Assembly (NCBI RefSeq): GCF_022539505.1
Contig: NC_061508.1
Span: 29,630,256-29,694,255, forward strand
DNA from: Lolium rigidum
Taxonomy: Eukaryota; Streptophyta; Magnoliopsida; Poales; Poaceae
DNA: 64,000 nt
Direction of reading: 5' to 3'
The position numbers and the translations under genes were made by a program. Below the pieces are notes generated by a model. It did no database searches. It saw nothing but the letters and a program-made list of their open reading frames with translations, and was not told the DNA's origin. Of this stretch, positions 1 to 12,099 are shown piece after piece (within the stretch, counting starts at the first letter, position 1; every line of letters starts with the position of its first letter).

Positions 1-73
1 GTAGCAAAATAAACACATGGGTTATCTCCCAAGAAGTGCTTTCTTTATAGCCATTAAGATGGGCTCAGCAGTT

Positions 74-1441
74 TTAATGATGCACTCGCAAGAAATAAGA
101 GTTGAAGCAAAAGAGGGCATCAAAAAGCAAATTCAAAACACATTTAAGTCTAACCCACTTCCTATGCATAGGAATCTTGTACACAAATAAATTCATGAAG
201 AATAAGGTGACAAGCATAGAAAGATAAAACAAGAGTAGCTTCAAAATTTTCAGCATGTAGAGAGGTGTTTTAGTACCATGTAAATTTCTACAACCATATT
301 TTCCTCTCTCATAATAATTTTCAGTAGATTCATGAACAAACTCAACAATATAACCATCACATAAAGAATGTTTTTCATGATCCATAAACACATAATTTTT
401 ATCAAGCTCAAAAACAGTGGGATTAAAATTTTCAAACTCACTTTTAACAATAATATAACAAGATGATTGATCAATCTCAAGAGATATGGGACTCATAGAT
501 AAAGTCAAGAACTCTCCAATCCCATTTTCATTAGTAGTACAATTAATAGTATCAAGTAATATAGGACCATCATCTAGAGCTTTATCATAAACATTTGCCA
601 AGCAAAATTCTTTAGTACCATGTATTTCGACATCAGGCACAAACAAAGCATTATCATAAGATTTATCAAAGTAGCATGGATTATCATAGATAACAGTAGC
701 ATAATTATTCTCACAAGTTTTACTCATAGGTGGTATTTCAAGAGAATCCACAGGAACATAACATTCAACCTCTTTTGGTAAGCATGGAGGACAATCAAAT
801 AGTGTAAGAGATAAAGAGTTACTCTCATTAGAAGGTTGGCATGGGTAGCTAATCCATTCTTCCTCCTTTTGTTCATCACTCGCCTCTTCTTTTTCATCCA
901 ATGAGCTTTCAGGTTCATCAATTTCCTCCTCTTTTTCATCCAATGAGCTTTCAGGTTCATCAATTTCTTCTTCCACAGGTTTCTGCAAATTGTGAGTGCA
1001 TTCTTGTGCATTAATGAGTCTCTCTTTATAGTCAATGATATAAGGATTATCACTATAACTTTCATTGCAAAAATTAAGGATAGAAGAGACATAATCTTTA
1101 AGGTCCTTACAAACAACACAAGTTTCATAATTCTTAACCATGAAGGATTCGATCTCAGAGGCTCCCATAAATATGACAAATTGTTCTACCTCTTCGAACC
1201 CAAGATGAATATAGTTATTCCAATTATAGTTCTTAATTAAAAATTCTTCACTAAAGCCACATTGAAATTTCAGATGTTTAGTATCCTCTTTAGAGCAACA
1301 ATTTATATCATGGCGTTTAAGCAAAATTTTAGCAATTGTATTCAATTTTTCTATCATAGCACTCATTACTTTACCTGTTCTTGATTCTCTATAATTATTA
1401 TAATATTCTATAAGCTCCAAGTAGGTTATAGGTTCTCCCAT
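74..1441 (-). CDS. Orphan 455-aa ORF of a non-autonomous Gypsy element (unit A)
   Basis: I do not recognise the family and assign no function. The ATG lies about 220 bases downstream of the primer-binding site, where gag would normally start. The protein has no zinc knuckle, protease or polymerase motif. It has about 20 cysteines, including CVVC near residue 108 and CPPC near 217. A perfect double repeat of a 14-residue acidic unit (EEEIDEPESSLDEK) spans about residues 157-184. A hydrophobic stretch at about 397-421 looks like a single membrane span, and a short basic tail follows. A full-length copy is intact at 12100-13467 and a broken one lies at 5271-6637. The few amino-acid differences, with length and repeat kept, suggest the ORF was translated while the family was active. 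Confidence 0.75.
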   Translation of the reverse strand: MGEPITYLELIEYYNNYRESRTGKVMSAMIEKLNTIAKILLKRHDINCCSKEDTKHLKFQCGFSEEFLIKNYNWNNYIHLGFEEVEQFVIFMGASEIESFMVKNYETCVVCKDLKDYVSSILNFCNESYSDNPYIIDYKERLINAQECTHNLQKPVEEEIDEPESSLDEKEEEIDEPESSLDEKEEASDEQKEEEWISYPCQPSNESNSLSLTLFDCPPCLPKEVECYVPVDSLEIPPMSKTCENNYATVIYDNPCYFDKSYDNALFVPDVEIHGTKEFCLANVYDKALDDGPILLDTINCTTNENGIGEFLTLSMSPISLEIDQSSCYIIVKSEFENFNPTVFELDKNYVFMDHEKHSLCDGYIVEFVHESTENYYERGKYGCRNLHGTKTPLYMLKILKLLLFYLSMLVTLFFMNLFVYKIPMHRKWVRLKCVLNLLFDALFCFNSYFLRVHH

Positions 1442-1664
1442 AATAGCAGTTTTTAATTTTTCAATTTTTCAATTTTTTATGGATTTTCAGGTATATGAGG
1501 AAAATAAAACAAAACAAAAATAAGCTAGACAAAAATAAACTAAGCAAAATAGTACTAGGCAGAAATAAACTAAGCACAAGTAAACTAAGCAAAATAAAAT
1601 AAAACAAAAACAGAGAGAGAGGTAGAGTGTACTCCCCAGGTGAACTTATGAGTAGAGCTATGCC

Positions 1665-1682
1665 TCCCCGGCAACGGCGCCA
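1665..1682 (-). promoter_or_regulatory. Primer-binding site, tRNA-Asp (unit A)
   Basis: The minus strand reads TGGCGCCGTTGCCGGGGA, an 18-nt perfect complement of the 3' end of plant tRNA-Asp including CCA. It lies 11 bases inside the LTR edge. Athila-type elements use this primer. Confidence 0.9.
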
Positions 1683-1693
1683 GAAAACTGTCT

Positions 1694-3226
1694 TGATAAC
1701 CCACAAGTATAGGGGATCGTGGCAGTCTTCGAGGGAAGTAAAACCCAAATTTATTGATTCGACACAAGGGGAGGTAAAGAATACTTATAAGCCTTAACAA
1801 CTGAGTTGTCAATTCAGCTGCACCTGGAAAAGCACTAGTAACAGGGGTGATGTGAAAGTAGCAGTAATATGAGAGCAATAGTAACAGTAACACAGCAGCG
1901 GTAGCAATAACACAGAGGCGATGGCACCAGAAAATAGTTGATACTACTTCCAATGACATATAGAACGAGTATATGATGATGAGAGATGGACCGGGGTTCC
2001 CAGCGATCTACACTAGTGGTAACTCTCCAATAAGTGACAAGTGTTGGGTGAACAAATTACAGTTGGGCAATTGATAGGATTCAAAGCATTAAGATAGAGC
2101 ATCAAGATTATTAATTATGTAGGCATGTTTTCCATATATAGTCATACGTGCTCGCAATGAGAAACTTGTACAACATCTTTTGTCCTACCAGCCGGTGGCA
2201 GCCGGGCCTCTAGGGAATCTACTGGATATTAAGGTACTCCTTTTAATGGAGCACCGGAGCAAAGCATTAACACTTGGTGAAAACATGTGATCCTCATACC
2301 TACACCTTTCCCTCCAGTTGTCCCAATTTCTGTCACTTTGGGGCCTTTGGTTCCGGACATAGACATGTGCATACAACTTGTAGATATAATCTAAGCAATA
2401 ATTATAGAGCTTAAATCTAAGATCATGCCACTCGGGCCCTAGTGACAAGCATTAAGCATAACAAGATTGCAGCAACAATAACTTCACAAACTTTATAGAT
2501 AGACTAATCATAATGTATCATCCATCGGATCCCAACAAACACAACACCGATTACATCAGATGGATCTCAATCATGTAAGGCAGCTCATGAGATCATTGTA
2601 TTGAAGTACATGGGAGAGAGAGAGTACCAACTAGCTACTGCTAGAACCCGTAGTCCATGGGGGAACTACTCACGGAGCATGATGGAGGCGGTGGCGTTGA
2701 TGGAGATGGCGTCCGGGGGCACTTCCCCGTCCCGGCAGGGTGCCGAAACAGAGACTTCTGTCCCCCGAATTGGAGTTTCGCGATGGCGGCGGCGCCCCTG
2801 GAGTCTTTCTGGAGTTTCGTCAATTGGTATCGCGTTTTTAGGTCGAAAGGGCTTATATAGGCGAAGAGACGGAGTCAGAGGGTGCCTGGGCCCCCCTCAC
2901 AGTAGGCCGGCGCGGCCAGGCCTGGGGCCGCGCCGCCTTGTTGTGTGGTGGCCCCCTGGCCCCTCTCCGACTCTCCTTCGGTGTTCTGGATGCTTCCGGG
3001 AAAATAAGATGTTTGGCGTTGACTTCATCCAATTCCGAGAATATTGCCGAACATCCTTTCTGGAACCAAAAACAGCAGAAAACAGGAACTAGCACTGTGG
3101 CATCTTGTTAATAGGTTAGTTCCGGAAAACGCATAAAAACATTATAAAGTGCAAGCAAAACATGTAAGTATTGTCATAAAACAAGCATGGAACATCAGAA
3201 ATTATGGATACGTTGGAGACGTATCA
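1694..3226 (-). repeat. LTR, subfamily 2, copy L1 (1533 bp)
   Basis: The plus strand runs from TGATAACCCACAAG to GATACGTTGGAGACGTATCA, so on the element strand the LTR starts TGATACGTCTCC and ends TGGGTTATCA. A TATATAAG box on the minus strand (about 2851-2860) is the likely LTR promoter. Near-identical copies lie at 6904-8414 and, interrupted, at 13734-14654 plus 28532-29090. The base after it (3227) enters internal sequence that lacks the usual polypurine tract, so this edge is a recombination joint and not a normal element end. Confidence 0.85.
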
Positions 3227-3485
3227 TCGACACAAGTGTTTGCTTCTAAGATGGAAGGAAGTAGGTAAACTGACTCAACATAAAGTAAAAGAAAGGCCCT
3301 ACGCGGAGGGAAGCGGGGATTAAATCTTGTGATAGAGCTTTTCAAGTTTTGAAATCATATAGAGAGCATAAAAGTAAAGTTTTGAGAGGTGTTTGTTGTT
3401 GTCAACGAATGGTAGTGGGCACTCTAACCCCCTTGCCAAACAGACCTTCAAAGAGCGGCTCCCATGATTATTTTTATTTTTGGGT

Positions 3486-3690
3486 GACACTCCTTCCAAC
3501 CTTTCCTTTCACAAACCATGGCTAACCGAATCCTCGGGTGCCTTCCAACAATCACATACCATGAAGGAGTGTCTATTTATTTTAGTTTTTTTAGAGATGA
3601 CACTCCTCCCCACCTTTGCTTTCTCAAGCCATGGCTAACCGAATCCTCGGGTGCCTTCCAACAATCACATACCATGGAGGAGTGTCTATT
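3486..3690. repeat. 113-bp tandem duplication in the 3' noncoding region (unit B)
   Basis: Two tandem copies at a 113-bp offset both contain CCATGGCTAACCGAATCC and end near AGGAGTGTCTATT. Short inverted motifs (GACACTCCT and AGGAGTGTC) flank each copy and could form a hairpin. The same duplication is in unit C at 10315-10519, so it predates the array. Confidence 0.8.
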
Positions 3691-5270
3691 AAGGTTAATT
3701 AATTTGGGGCTGGGAACCCCATTGCCAGCTCTTTTTGCAAATTATTGGATAAGCGGATGAAGCCACTAGTCCATTGGTGAAAGGTGCCCAACAAGATTGA
3801 AAGATAAAACACCACATACTTCCTCATGAGCTATAAAACATTGACACAAATAAGGAATGATAAATTTTGAATTGTTTAAAGGTAGCACACGAAGTATTTA
3901 CTTGGAATGGCAGAAAATACCACATAGTAGGTAGGTATGGTGGACACACATGGCATAGGTTTTGGCTCAAGGTTTTGGATGCACGAGAAGCATTCCCTCT
4001 CAGTACAAGGCTTTGGCTAGCAAGGTTATTTGAAGCAAACACAAGTATGAACCGGTACAACAAAACTCACATAAGAACATATTGCAAGCATTATAATACT
4101 CTACACTGTCTTCCTTGTTGCTCAAACACTTTTACCAGAAAATATCTAGACCTTAGAGAGACCAATCATGCAAACCAATTTCAACAAGCTCTACGGTAGT
4201 TCTCCACTAATAGGTTCAAAATACATGATGCAAGAGCTTAAACTTGATCTACTTGAGAGCTCAAAACAATTGCCAAGTATCAAATTATCCAAGACAATAT
4301 GAGGCATTTTCTGCTTCCAACCAAATAGCAATAAATGCAACAGCTTCCAACTTTTGTCATTGAACATTAAAAGTAAAATGAAGAACAAGTGTTCATAGGA
4401 AAAAGCGGAGCGTGTCTCTCTCCCAAACAAGGATTGCTAGGATCCGAATTTATTCAAACAAAAACAAAAATAAAAACACACAGACGCTCCAAGTAAAGCA
4501 CATAAGATGTGACCGAATAAAAATATAGTTTCAATAGAAGAAACCTGATAAATTGTTGATGAGGAAGGGGATGCCTTGGGCATCCCCAAGCTTAGACGCT
4601 TGAGTCTTCTTGAAATATGCAGGGATGAACCACGGGGGCATCCCCAAGCTTAGACTTTTCACTCTTCTTGATCATATATCATCCTCCTCTCTTGACCCTT
4701 GAAAACTTCCTTCACACCAAACTTCTCATAAACTTCATTAGAGGGGTTAGTACTCAAAAAACTTTAATCCACCTTGGTCCTGTAGTGACACATTGCAAGA
4801 CCTCAATAAAACATTAGCTACAGCTCTCCAAGTCTAGAAAGCCTTGCTTAAAGTCCACAAGAGACAATGCAAAAAAACAGAGACAAAATCTGTCAAAACA
4901 GAACAACCAGTAAAGACGAATTCTTAAGAGGTACTTCCGTTGCTCAAATCAGAAAACTCAAAACTAATGAAAGTTGCGTACATATCTGAGGAACACGCAC
5001 GTAAATTGGCAGATTTTTCTGAGTTACCTGCAGAGAACCCTTCCCAAATTCGTGACAGATAGAAATCTGCTTCTGCACAGAAATCCAAATCTAGTATCAA
5101 CCTTCTATTAGAGACTTCACTTGGCACAACAATGCAAGAAAATAAAGATTAGAAGAGGTTGCTACAGTAGTAACAACTTCCAAGACACAACAAAACAGTA
5201 GCAAAATAAAGACATGGGTTATCTCCCAAGAAGTGCTTTCTTTATAGCCATTAAGATGGGCTCAACAATT

Positions 5271-6637
5271 TTAATGATGCACTCGCAAGAAATAAGAGTT
5301 GAAGCAAAAGAGAGCATCAAAAAGCAAATTCAAAACACATTTAAGTCTAACCCACTTCCTATGCATAGGAATCTTGTACACAAATAAATTCATGAATAAC
5401 AAAGTGACAAGCATAAGAAGATAAAACAAGAGTAACTTCAAAATTTTAGGCATATAGAGAGGTGTTTTAGTACCATGAAAATTACTGCAACCATATTTTC
5501 CTCTCTCATAATAATTTTCAGGAGCTTCATGAACAAACTCAACAATATAACTATCACATAAAGCATGTCTTTCATGATCCATAAACACATAATTTTTATC
5601 AAGCTCAAAAATAATGGGATTAAAACTTCCAAATCCACTTTTATCAATAATATAACAAGATGATTGATCATTCTCAAGAGATATGGGACTCCTAGATAAA
5701 GTCAAGACTTTTCCAATCCCATTTTCATTAGTAGTACAATTAATATTATCAAGTAACATAGGACCATCATCTAGAGATTATGATAAACATTTGCTACACA
5801 AAACTCTTTTGTACCATGCATTTCGACATCAGGCACAAACAAAGCATTATCATAAGATTTATCAAAATAGCATGGATTATCATAGATAACATTAGCATAA
5901 TTATTCTCACAAGTTTTACTCATAGGGAATATTTCAAGAGAATCCACAGGAACATAACATTCAACCACCTTTGGTAAGCATGGAGGACAATCAAATAGTG
6001 TAAGGGATAAAGAGTTACTCTCATTAGAAGGTTGGCATGGGTAGCTAATCCATTCTTCCTCCTTTTGTTCATCACTCTCCTCTTCTTTTTCATCCAATGA
6101 GCTTTCAGGTTCATCAATTTCCTCCTCTTTTTCATCCAATGAGCTTTCGGGTTCATCAATTTCTTCTTCCACGAGTTCCTGGAAATTGTGAGTGCATTCT
6201 TGTGCATTAATGAGTCTCTCTTTATAATCAATGATATAAGGATTATCGCTGTAACTTTCTATGCAAAAATTAAGGATAGAAGAGACATAATCTTTAAGGT
6301 CCTTACAAACAACACAAGTTTCATAATTTTTAGATATGAAGGATTCTATCTCAGAGGCTCCCATAAATAAGACAAATTGTTCTACCTCTTCGAACCCAAA
6401 ATGAATATAGTTATTCCAATTATAGTTCTTAATTAAAACTTCTTCACTAAAGCCACATTGGAATTTAAAATGCTTAGTATCCTGTTGAGAGCAACAGTTT
6501 AAATCATGGCGTTTAAGCAAAATTTTAGCAATTGTATTCAATTTTTCTATCACAGCACTCGTTACTTTACCCGTTCTTGATTCTCTATAATTATTATAAT
6601 ATTCTATAAGCTCCAAATAGGTTGTAGGTTCTCCCAT
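5271..6637 (-). pseudogene. Orphan ORF copy, frameshifted (unit B)
   Basis: This is the same ORF as 74-1441 and 12100-13467. It reads from the ATG at 6637 to about 5771. A one-base loss in the ATCTAGAGATTATGATAA region shifts the frame there, where unit C has one more T. The rest is readable in another frame from about 5759 to 5271. The acidic double repeat, the cysteine pairs and the C-terminal hydrophobic segment are all still present. It is a single recent lesion in otherwise conserved sequence. Confidence 0.8.
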
Positions 6638-6874
6638 AACAACAGTTTTTAATTTTTAGGGTTTTCAAATTTTTATGGATTTTTGGGTATATGAGAAAAG
6701 TAAAACAAGACAAAAACAAACTAGACAAAAGTAAACTAAGCAAAATAATACTAGACAGAAATAAACTAAGCACAAATAAACTAGACAAAAGTAAACTAAG
6801 CAAAACAAAATAAAATAAAAACAAGAGAGAGGTAGAGTGTACTCCCCAGGTGAACTTATGAGTAGAGCTATGCC

Positions 6875-6892
6875 TCCCCGGCAACGGCGCTA
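6875..6892 (-). promoter_or_regulatory. Primer-binding site, tRNA-Asp, one mismatch (unit B)
   Basis: This is the same site as in unit A but with one substitution near the CCA end (plus strand GCGCTAG against GCGCCAG). Unit C carries the same change at 13705-13722. Confidence 0.85.
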
Positions 6893-6903
6893 GAAAATAG
6901 TCT

Positions 6904-8414
6904 TGATAACCCACAAGTATAGGGGATCGCAACAGTCTTCGAGGGAAGTAAAACCCAAATTTATTGATTCGACACAAGGGGAGGTAAAGAATACTTATAA
7001 GCCTTAACAACTGAGTTGTCAATTCAGCTGCACCTGGAAAAGCACTAGTAACAGGGGTGATGTGAAAGCAGCAGTAATATGAGAGCAATAGTAACAGTAA
7101 CACAGCAGCAATATCAGTAACACAGGAGCAATGGCACCAGAAAATAGTTGATACTACTTCCAATGACATATAGAACGAGTATATGATGATGAGAGATGGA
7201 CCGGGGTTCCCAACGATCTACACTAGTGGTAACTCTCCAATAACAAGTGATAAGTGTTGGGTGAACAAATTACAGTTGGGCAATTGATAGGATTGAAATA
7301 GCATTAAGAAAGAACATCAAGATTATTAATCATGTAGGCATGTTTTCCATATATAGTCGTACGTGCTCGCAATGAGAAACTTGCACAACATCTTTTGTCC
7401 TACCAGCCGGTGGCAGCCGGGCCTCAAGGGAATCTACTGGCTATTAAGGTACTCCTTTTAATAGAGCACCGGAGCAAAGCATTAACACTTGGTGAAAACA
7501 TGTGATCCTCATATCACATCCTTCCCCTCCGGTTGTCCCAATTTCTGTCACCTTGGGGCCTCGGGTTCCGGACAGCAATATGTGCAAACAACTTGTAGAT
7601 ACAATCTAAGCAATAATTATAGAGCTTAAATCTAAGATCATGCCACTCGGGCCCTAGTGACAAGCATTAAGCATAACAAGATTGCAGCAACAATAACTTC
7701 ACAAACTTTATAGATAGACTAATCATAATGTATCGTCCATCGGATCCCAACAAACACAACACCGACAGATGGATCTCAATCATGTAAGGCAGCTCATGAG
7801 ATCATTGTATTGAAGTACATGGGAGAGAGAGTACCAACTAGCTACTGCTAGAACCCGTAGTCCATGGGGGAACTACTCACGGAGCATGATGGAGGCGGTG
7901 GCGTCGATGGAGATGGCTTCCGGGGGCACTTCCCCGTCCCGGCAGGGTGCCGGAACAGAGACTTCTGTCCCCCGAATTGGAGTTTCGCGATGGCGGCGGC
8001 GCCCCTGGAGTCTTTCTGGAGTTTCGTCAATTTGTTTTACATTTTTAGGTCGAAAGGGCTTATATAGGCAAAGAGGCGACGCAGGAGGGGCACCAGGGCG
8101 CCCTCCCCATAGGCCGGCGCGGCCAGGGGCCTGCCCGCGCGACCCTATGGTGTGGGGGCCCCAGGCCTCCCCTCTGACTCCCCTTCGGTGTCCTGGTCCG
8201 TCTCGGTGAATTATGATGGTTGGTCTTCGTTTCGTCGAATTCCGAGAATATTGCCCGAACAACCTTTCTGGAACCAAAAACAGCAGAAAACAGGAACTGG
8301 CACTTCGGCATCTTGTTAATAGGTTAGTCCCGGAAAACGCATAAAAACATTATAAAGTATGAGCAAAACATGTAGGTATTGTCATAAAACAAGCATGGAA
8401 CATCAGAAATTATA
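6904..8414 (-). repeat. LTR, subfamily 2, copy L2, fused to another LTR
   Basis: It starts TGATAACCCACAAG like L1 and L3. At about 8414, just before the expected terminal GATACGTTGGAGACGTATCA, it switches into a subfamily 1 LTR. The terminal 15 or so bases are missing, so this is a recombination joint. Confidence 0.8.
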
Positions 8415-9657
8415 GATAAGATATAGCAGTTCACTAGTGGTGTCTCTCCGATAAGATATAGCATGTTGGGTGAACAAATTACAGTTGGGCAATTGACAAA
8501 TAAAGATGGCATGACAATGCACATACATATTATGATGAGTAGTGTGAAATTCAATTGGGCATTATGACAAAGTACATAGACCGCTATCCAGCATGCATCT
8601 ATGCCTAAAAAGTCCACCTTCAGGTTATCATCCGAACCCCTTCCAGTATTAAGTTGCAAACAATAGACAATTGCATTAAGTATGGTGCGTAATGTAATCA
8701 ACACATACATCCTTAGACATAGCATTGATGTTTTATCCCTAGTGGCAACAACACATCCACAACCTTAGAACTTTCTGTCACTGTCCCAGATTTAATGGAG
8801 GCATGAACCCACTATCGAGCATAAATACTCCCTCTTGGAGTTACAAGTAATGACTTGGCTAGAGCCTCTACTAATAACGGAGAGCATGCAAGATCATAAA
8901 CAACACATAGATGATAGATTGATAATCAACATAACATAGCATTCAATATTCATCGGATCCCAACAAACGCAACATGTAGCATTACAAATAGATGATCTTG
9001 ATCATGTTAGGCAGCTCACAAGATCCGACAATGATAGCACAATGAGGAGAAGACGACCATCTAGCTACTTGCTATGGACCCATAGTCCAGGGGTGAACTA
9101 CTCACACATCACTCCGGAGGCGACCATGGCGGTGAAGAGTCCTCCGGGAGATGATTTCCCTCTCCGGCAGGGTGCCGGAGGCGATCTCCCTGAATCCCCG
9201 AGATGGGATTGGCGGCGGCGGCGTCTCTGGAAGGTTTTCCGTATCGTGGCTCTCGGTACTGGAGTTATTATCGACGAAGGCTTATCTAGGCGGAAGGGTA
9301 GGTCAGGGGGCGCCACGAGGGCCCCACACGCCAGGGCCGCGCGGCCCTAGGCCTGGCCGCGCCGCCCTGTTGTGTGGGCGCCTCGTCGCCCCACTTCGTT
9401 TCCCTTTCGGACTTCTGGAAGCTTCGTGGAAAAATAAGACCCTGGGCGTTGATTTCGTCCAGTTCCGAGAATATTTCCTTACTAGGATTTCTGAAACCAA
9501 AAACAACAGAAAACAACAACTGGCTCTTCGGCATCTTGTTAGTAGGTTAGTGCCGGAAAATGCATAAATATGACATAAAGTATGTATAAAACATGTACGT
9601 ATTGTCATAAAACAAGCATGGACCATAAGAAATTATCGATACGTTGGAGACGTATCA
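8415..9657 (-). repeat. Truncated LTR, subfamily 1 (3' LTR side of unit C)
   Basis: This is the reverse complement of most of the LTR at 30287-31881 and ends in GATACGTTGGAGACGTATCA at 9657. Its inner end (minus-strand 3' end) is missing about 350 bp. It is followed by a polypurine tract (9658-9673), so it is placed as a true 3' LTR of the internal region to its right. The 5' LTR of that region (L3) is of the other subfamily, so the unit is a mosaic. Confidence 0.8.
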
Positions 9658-9673
9658 GCATCCCCAAGCTTAG
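9658..9673 (-). promoter_or_regulatory. Polypurine tract next to the 3' LTR (unit C)
   Basis: The minus strand reads CTAAGCTTGGGGATGC directly before the LTR start TGATACG. The identical arrangement is found at 36954-36969 in the Athila-like element. Two more copies lie inside the noncoding region, at 11409-11424 and 11467-11482. Confidence 0.8.
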
Positions 9674-12099
9674 TTCCTACTCGCCCTCGAGTAGGTAAAT
9701 GATAAAAAAGAATAATTTCTGTAGTGACATGCTACTTACATAACCTTGATCATACTATTGTAAAGCATATGAGATGAATGAAGTGACTCAAGACAATGAT
9801 CTATAGTTGCTAACAAATAGATAACATATAGCAAAACTTTTCATGAATAATACTTTCAAGACAAGCATCAAAAGTCTTGCACAAGAGTTAACTCATAAAG
9901 CAATAAATTCAAAGTAAAGGCATCGAAGCAACACAAAGGAAGATTAAGTTTCAGCAGTCGCTTTCAACTTCCAACATGCATATCTCATGGATAATTGTCA
10001 ACACAAAGTAATAAAATAAGTGGAAATAAGCAAGTATGTAAGAATCAATGCACAGTTGACACAAGTGTTTGCTTCTAAGATGGAAGGAAGTAGGTAAACT
10101 GACTCAACATAAAGTAAAAGAAAGGCCCTTCGCGGAGGGAAGTAGGGATTAAATCATGTGGTAGAGCTTTTCAAGTTTTGAAATCATATAGAGAGCATAA
10201 AAGTAAAGTTTTGAGAGGTGTTTGTTGTTGTCAACGAATGGTAGTGGGCACTCTAACCCCCTTGGCAAACAGACCTTCAAAGAGCGTCTCCCATGATTAT
10301 TTTTATTTTTGGGTGACACTCCTTCCAACCTTTCCTTTCACAAACCATGGCTAACCGAATCCTCGGGTGCCTTCCAACAATCACATACCATGAAGGAGTG
10401 TCTATTTATTTTAGTTTTTTTAGAGATGACACTCCTCCCCACCTTTGCTTTCTCAAGCCATGGCTAACCGAATCCTCGGGTGCCTTCCAACAATCACATA
10501 CCATGGAGGAGTGTCTATTAAGGTTAATTAATTTGGGGTCGGGAACCCCATTGCCAGCTCTTTTTGCAAATTATTGGATAAGCGGATGAAGCCACTAGTC
10601 CATTGGTGAAAGGTGCCCAACAAGATTGAAAGATAAAACACCACATACTTCCTCATGAGCTATAAAACATTGACACAAATAAGGAATGATAAATTTTGAA
10701 TTGTTTAAAGGTAGCACACGAAGTATTTACTTGGAATGGCAGAAAATACCACATAGTAGGTAGGTATGGTGGACACACATGGCATAGGTTTTGGCTCAAG
10801 GTTTTGGATGCACGAGAAACATTCCCTCTCAGTACAAGGCTTTGGCTAGCAAGGTTATTTGAAGCAAACACAAGTATGAACCGGTACAGCAAAACTCACA
10901 TAAGAACATATTGCAAGCATTATAATACTCTACACTGTCTTCCTTGTTGCTCAAACACTTTTACCAGAAAATATCTAGACCTTAGAGAGACCAATCATGC
11001 AAACCAATTTCAACAAGCTCTACGGTAGTTCTCCACTAATAGGTTCAAACTACATGATGCAAGAGCTTAAACTTGATCTACTTGAGAGCTCAAAACAATT
11101 GCCAAGTATCAAATTATCCAAGACAATATGAGGCATTTTCTGTTTCCAACGAAATAGCAATAAATGCAACAGCTTCCAACTTTTGTCATTGAACATTAAA
11201 AGTAAAACGAAGAACAAGTGTTCATAGGAAAAAGCGGAGCGTGTCTCTCTCCCAAACAAGGATTGCTAGGATCCGAATTTATTCAAACAAAAACAAAAAT
11301 AAAAACACACAGACGCTCCAAGTAAAGCACATAAGATGTGACCGAATAAAAATATAGTTTCAATAGAAGAAACCTGATAAATTGTTGATGAAGAAGGGGA
11401 TGCCTTGGGCATCCCCAAGCTTAGACGCTTGAGTCTTCTTGAAATATGCGAGGATGAACCACGGGGGCATCCCCAAGCTTAGACTTTTCACTCTTCTTGA
11501 TCATATATCATCCTCCTCTCTTGACCCTTGAAAACTTCATTCACACCAAACTTCTCATAAACTTCATTAGAGGGGTTAGTACTCAAAAAACTTTAATCCA
11601 CCTTGGTCCTGTAGTGACACATTGCAAGACCTCAATAAAACATTAGCTACAGCTCTCCAAGTCTAGAAAGCCTTGCTTAAAGTCCACAAGAGACAATGCA
11701 AAAAAACAGTGACAGAATCTGTCAAAACAGAACAGCCAGTAAAGACGGATTTTTAAGAGGTACTTCCGTTGCTCAAATCAGAAAACTCTAAACTAATGAA
11801 AGTTGCGTACATATCTGAGGAACACGCACGTAAATTGGCAGATTTTTCTGAGTTACCAACAGAGAACCCTGCCCAAATTCGTGACAGATAGAAATCTGTT
11901 TCTGCGCAGAAATCCAAATCTAGTATCAACCTTCTATTAGAGACTTCACTTGGAACAACAATGCAATAAAATAAAGATAAGAAGAGGTTGCTATAGTAGT
12001 AACAACTTCCAAGACACAACAAAACAGTAGCAAAATAAAGACATGGATTATCTCCCAAGAAGTGCTTTCTTTATAGCCATTAAGATGGGCTCAGCAATT

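Larger units (their letters stand above)
1..3226 (-). mobile_element. Array unit A: non-autonomous Athila-type Gypsy element, 5' LTR and internal part
   Basis: Read on the minus strand, the unit has an LTR (3226 to 1694), a primer-binding site (1682 to 1665) and a 455-codon ORF (1441 to 74), then leaves the window at base 1. No reverse transcriptase, integrase or RNase H is seen, so it depends on other elements. The tRNA-Asp primer site and the LTR termini (TGAT...ATCA) match the Athila-like element at 30287-38564. Units B and C (3227-8414 and 8415-29090) repeat the same internal-LTR order. The assignment to the Athila group rests on the primer site and on the 3' noncoding region that units B and C share with the element at 30287. 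Confidence 0.8.
3227..8414 (-). mobile_element. Array unit B: second internal-LTR unit
   Basis: The unit holds a 3' noncoding region (3227-5270), the broken orphan ORF (5271-6637), a primer site (6875-6892) and LTR L2 (6904-8414). From 3230 the sequence matches unit C from about 10058 at an offset of about 6829 bp. Unit B therefore lacks about 400 bp next to the LTR, including the terminal polypurine tract that unit C has at 9658. The 3' noncoding region is related to 34362-36969 of the Athila-like element, in reverse orientation. It includes two internal copies of the motif GCATCCCCAAGCTTAG at 4580-4595 and 4638-4653. Apart from ORFs antisense to this noncoding region, I see no genes in 3227-5270. 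Confidence 0.75.

Noticed and set aside
1665..1682. Possible tRNA-Asp gene fragment
   Set aside because: Only the 18-nt 3' end is present, at the fixed distance from an LTR edge, so it is a primer-binding site.
3518..3760. 80-codon ORF with an internal peptide repeat
   Set aside because: The repeat comes from the 113-bp tandem DNA duplication; nothing suggests translation.
3867..4199. 110-codon plus-strand ORF in the 3' noncoding region, also present at 10696-11028
   Set aside because: It is antisense to the element, broken in the related region of the Athila-like element (35400-35760), and has no domain or start signal. Its similarity between units is explained by the recent duplication of the whole unit.
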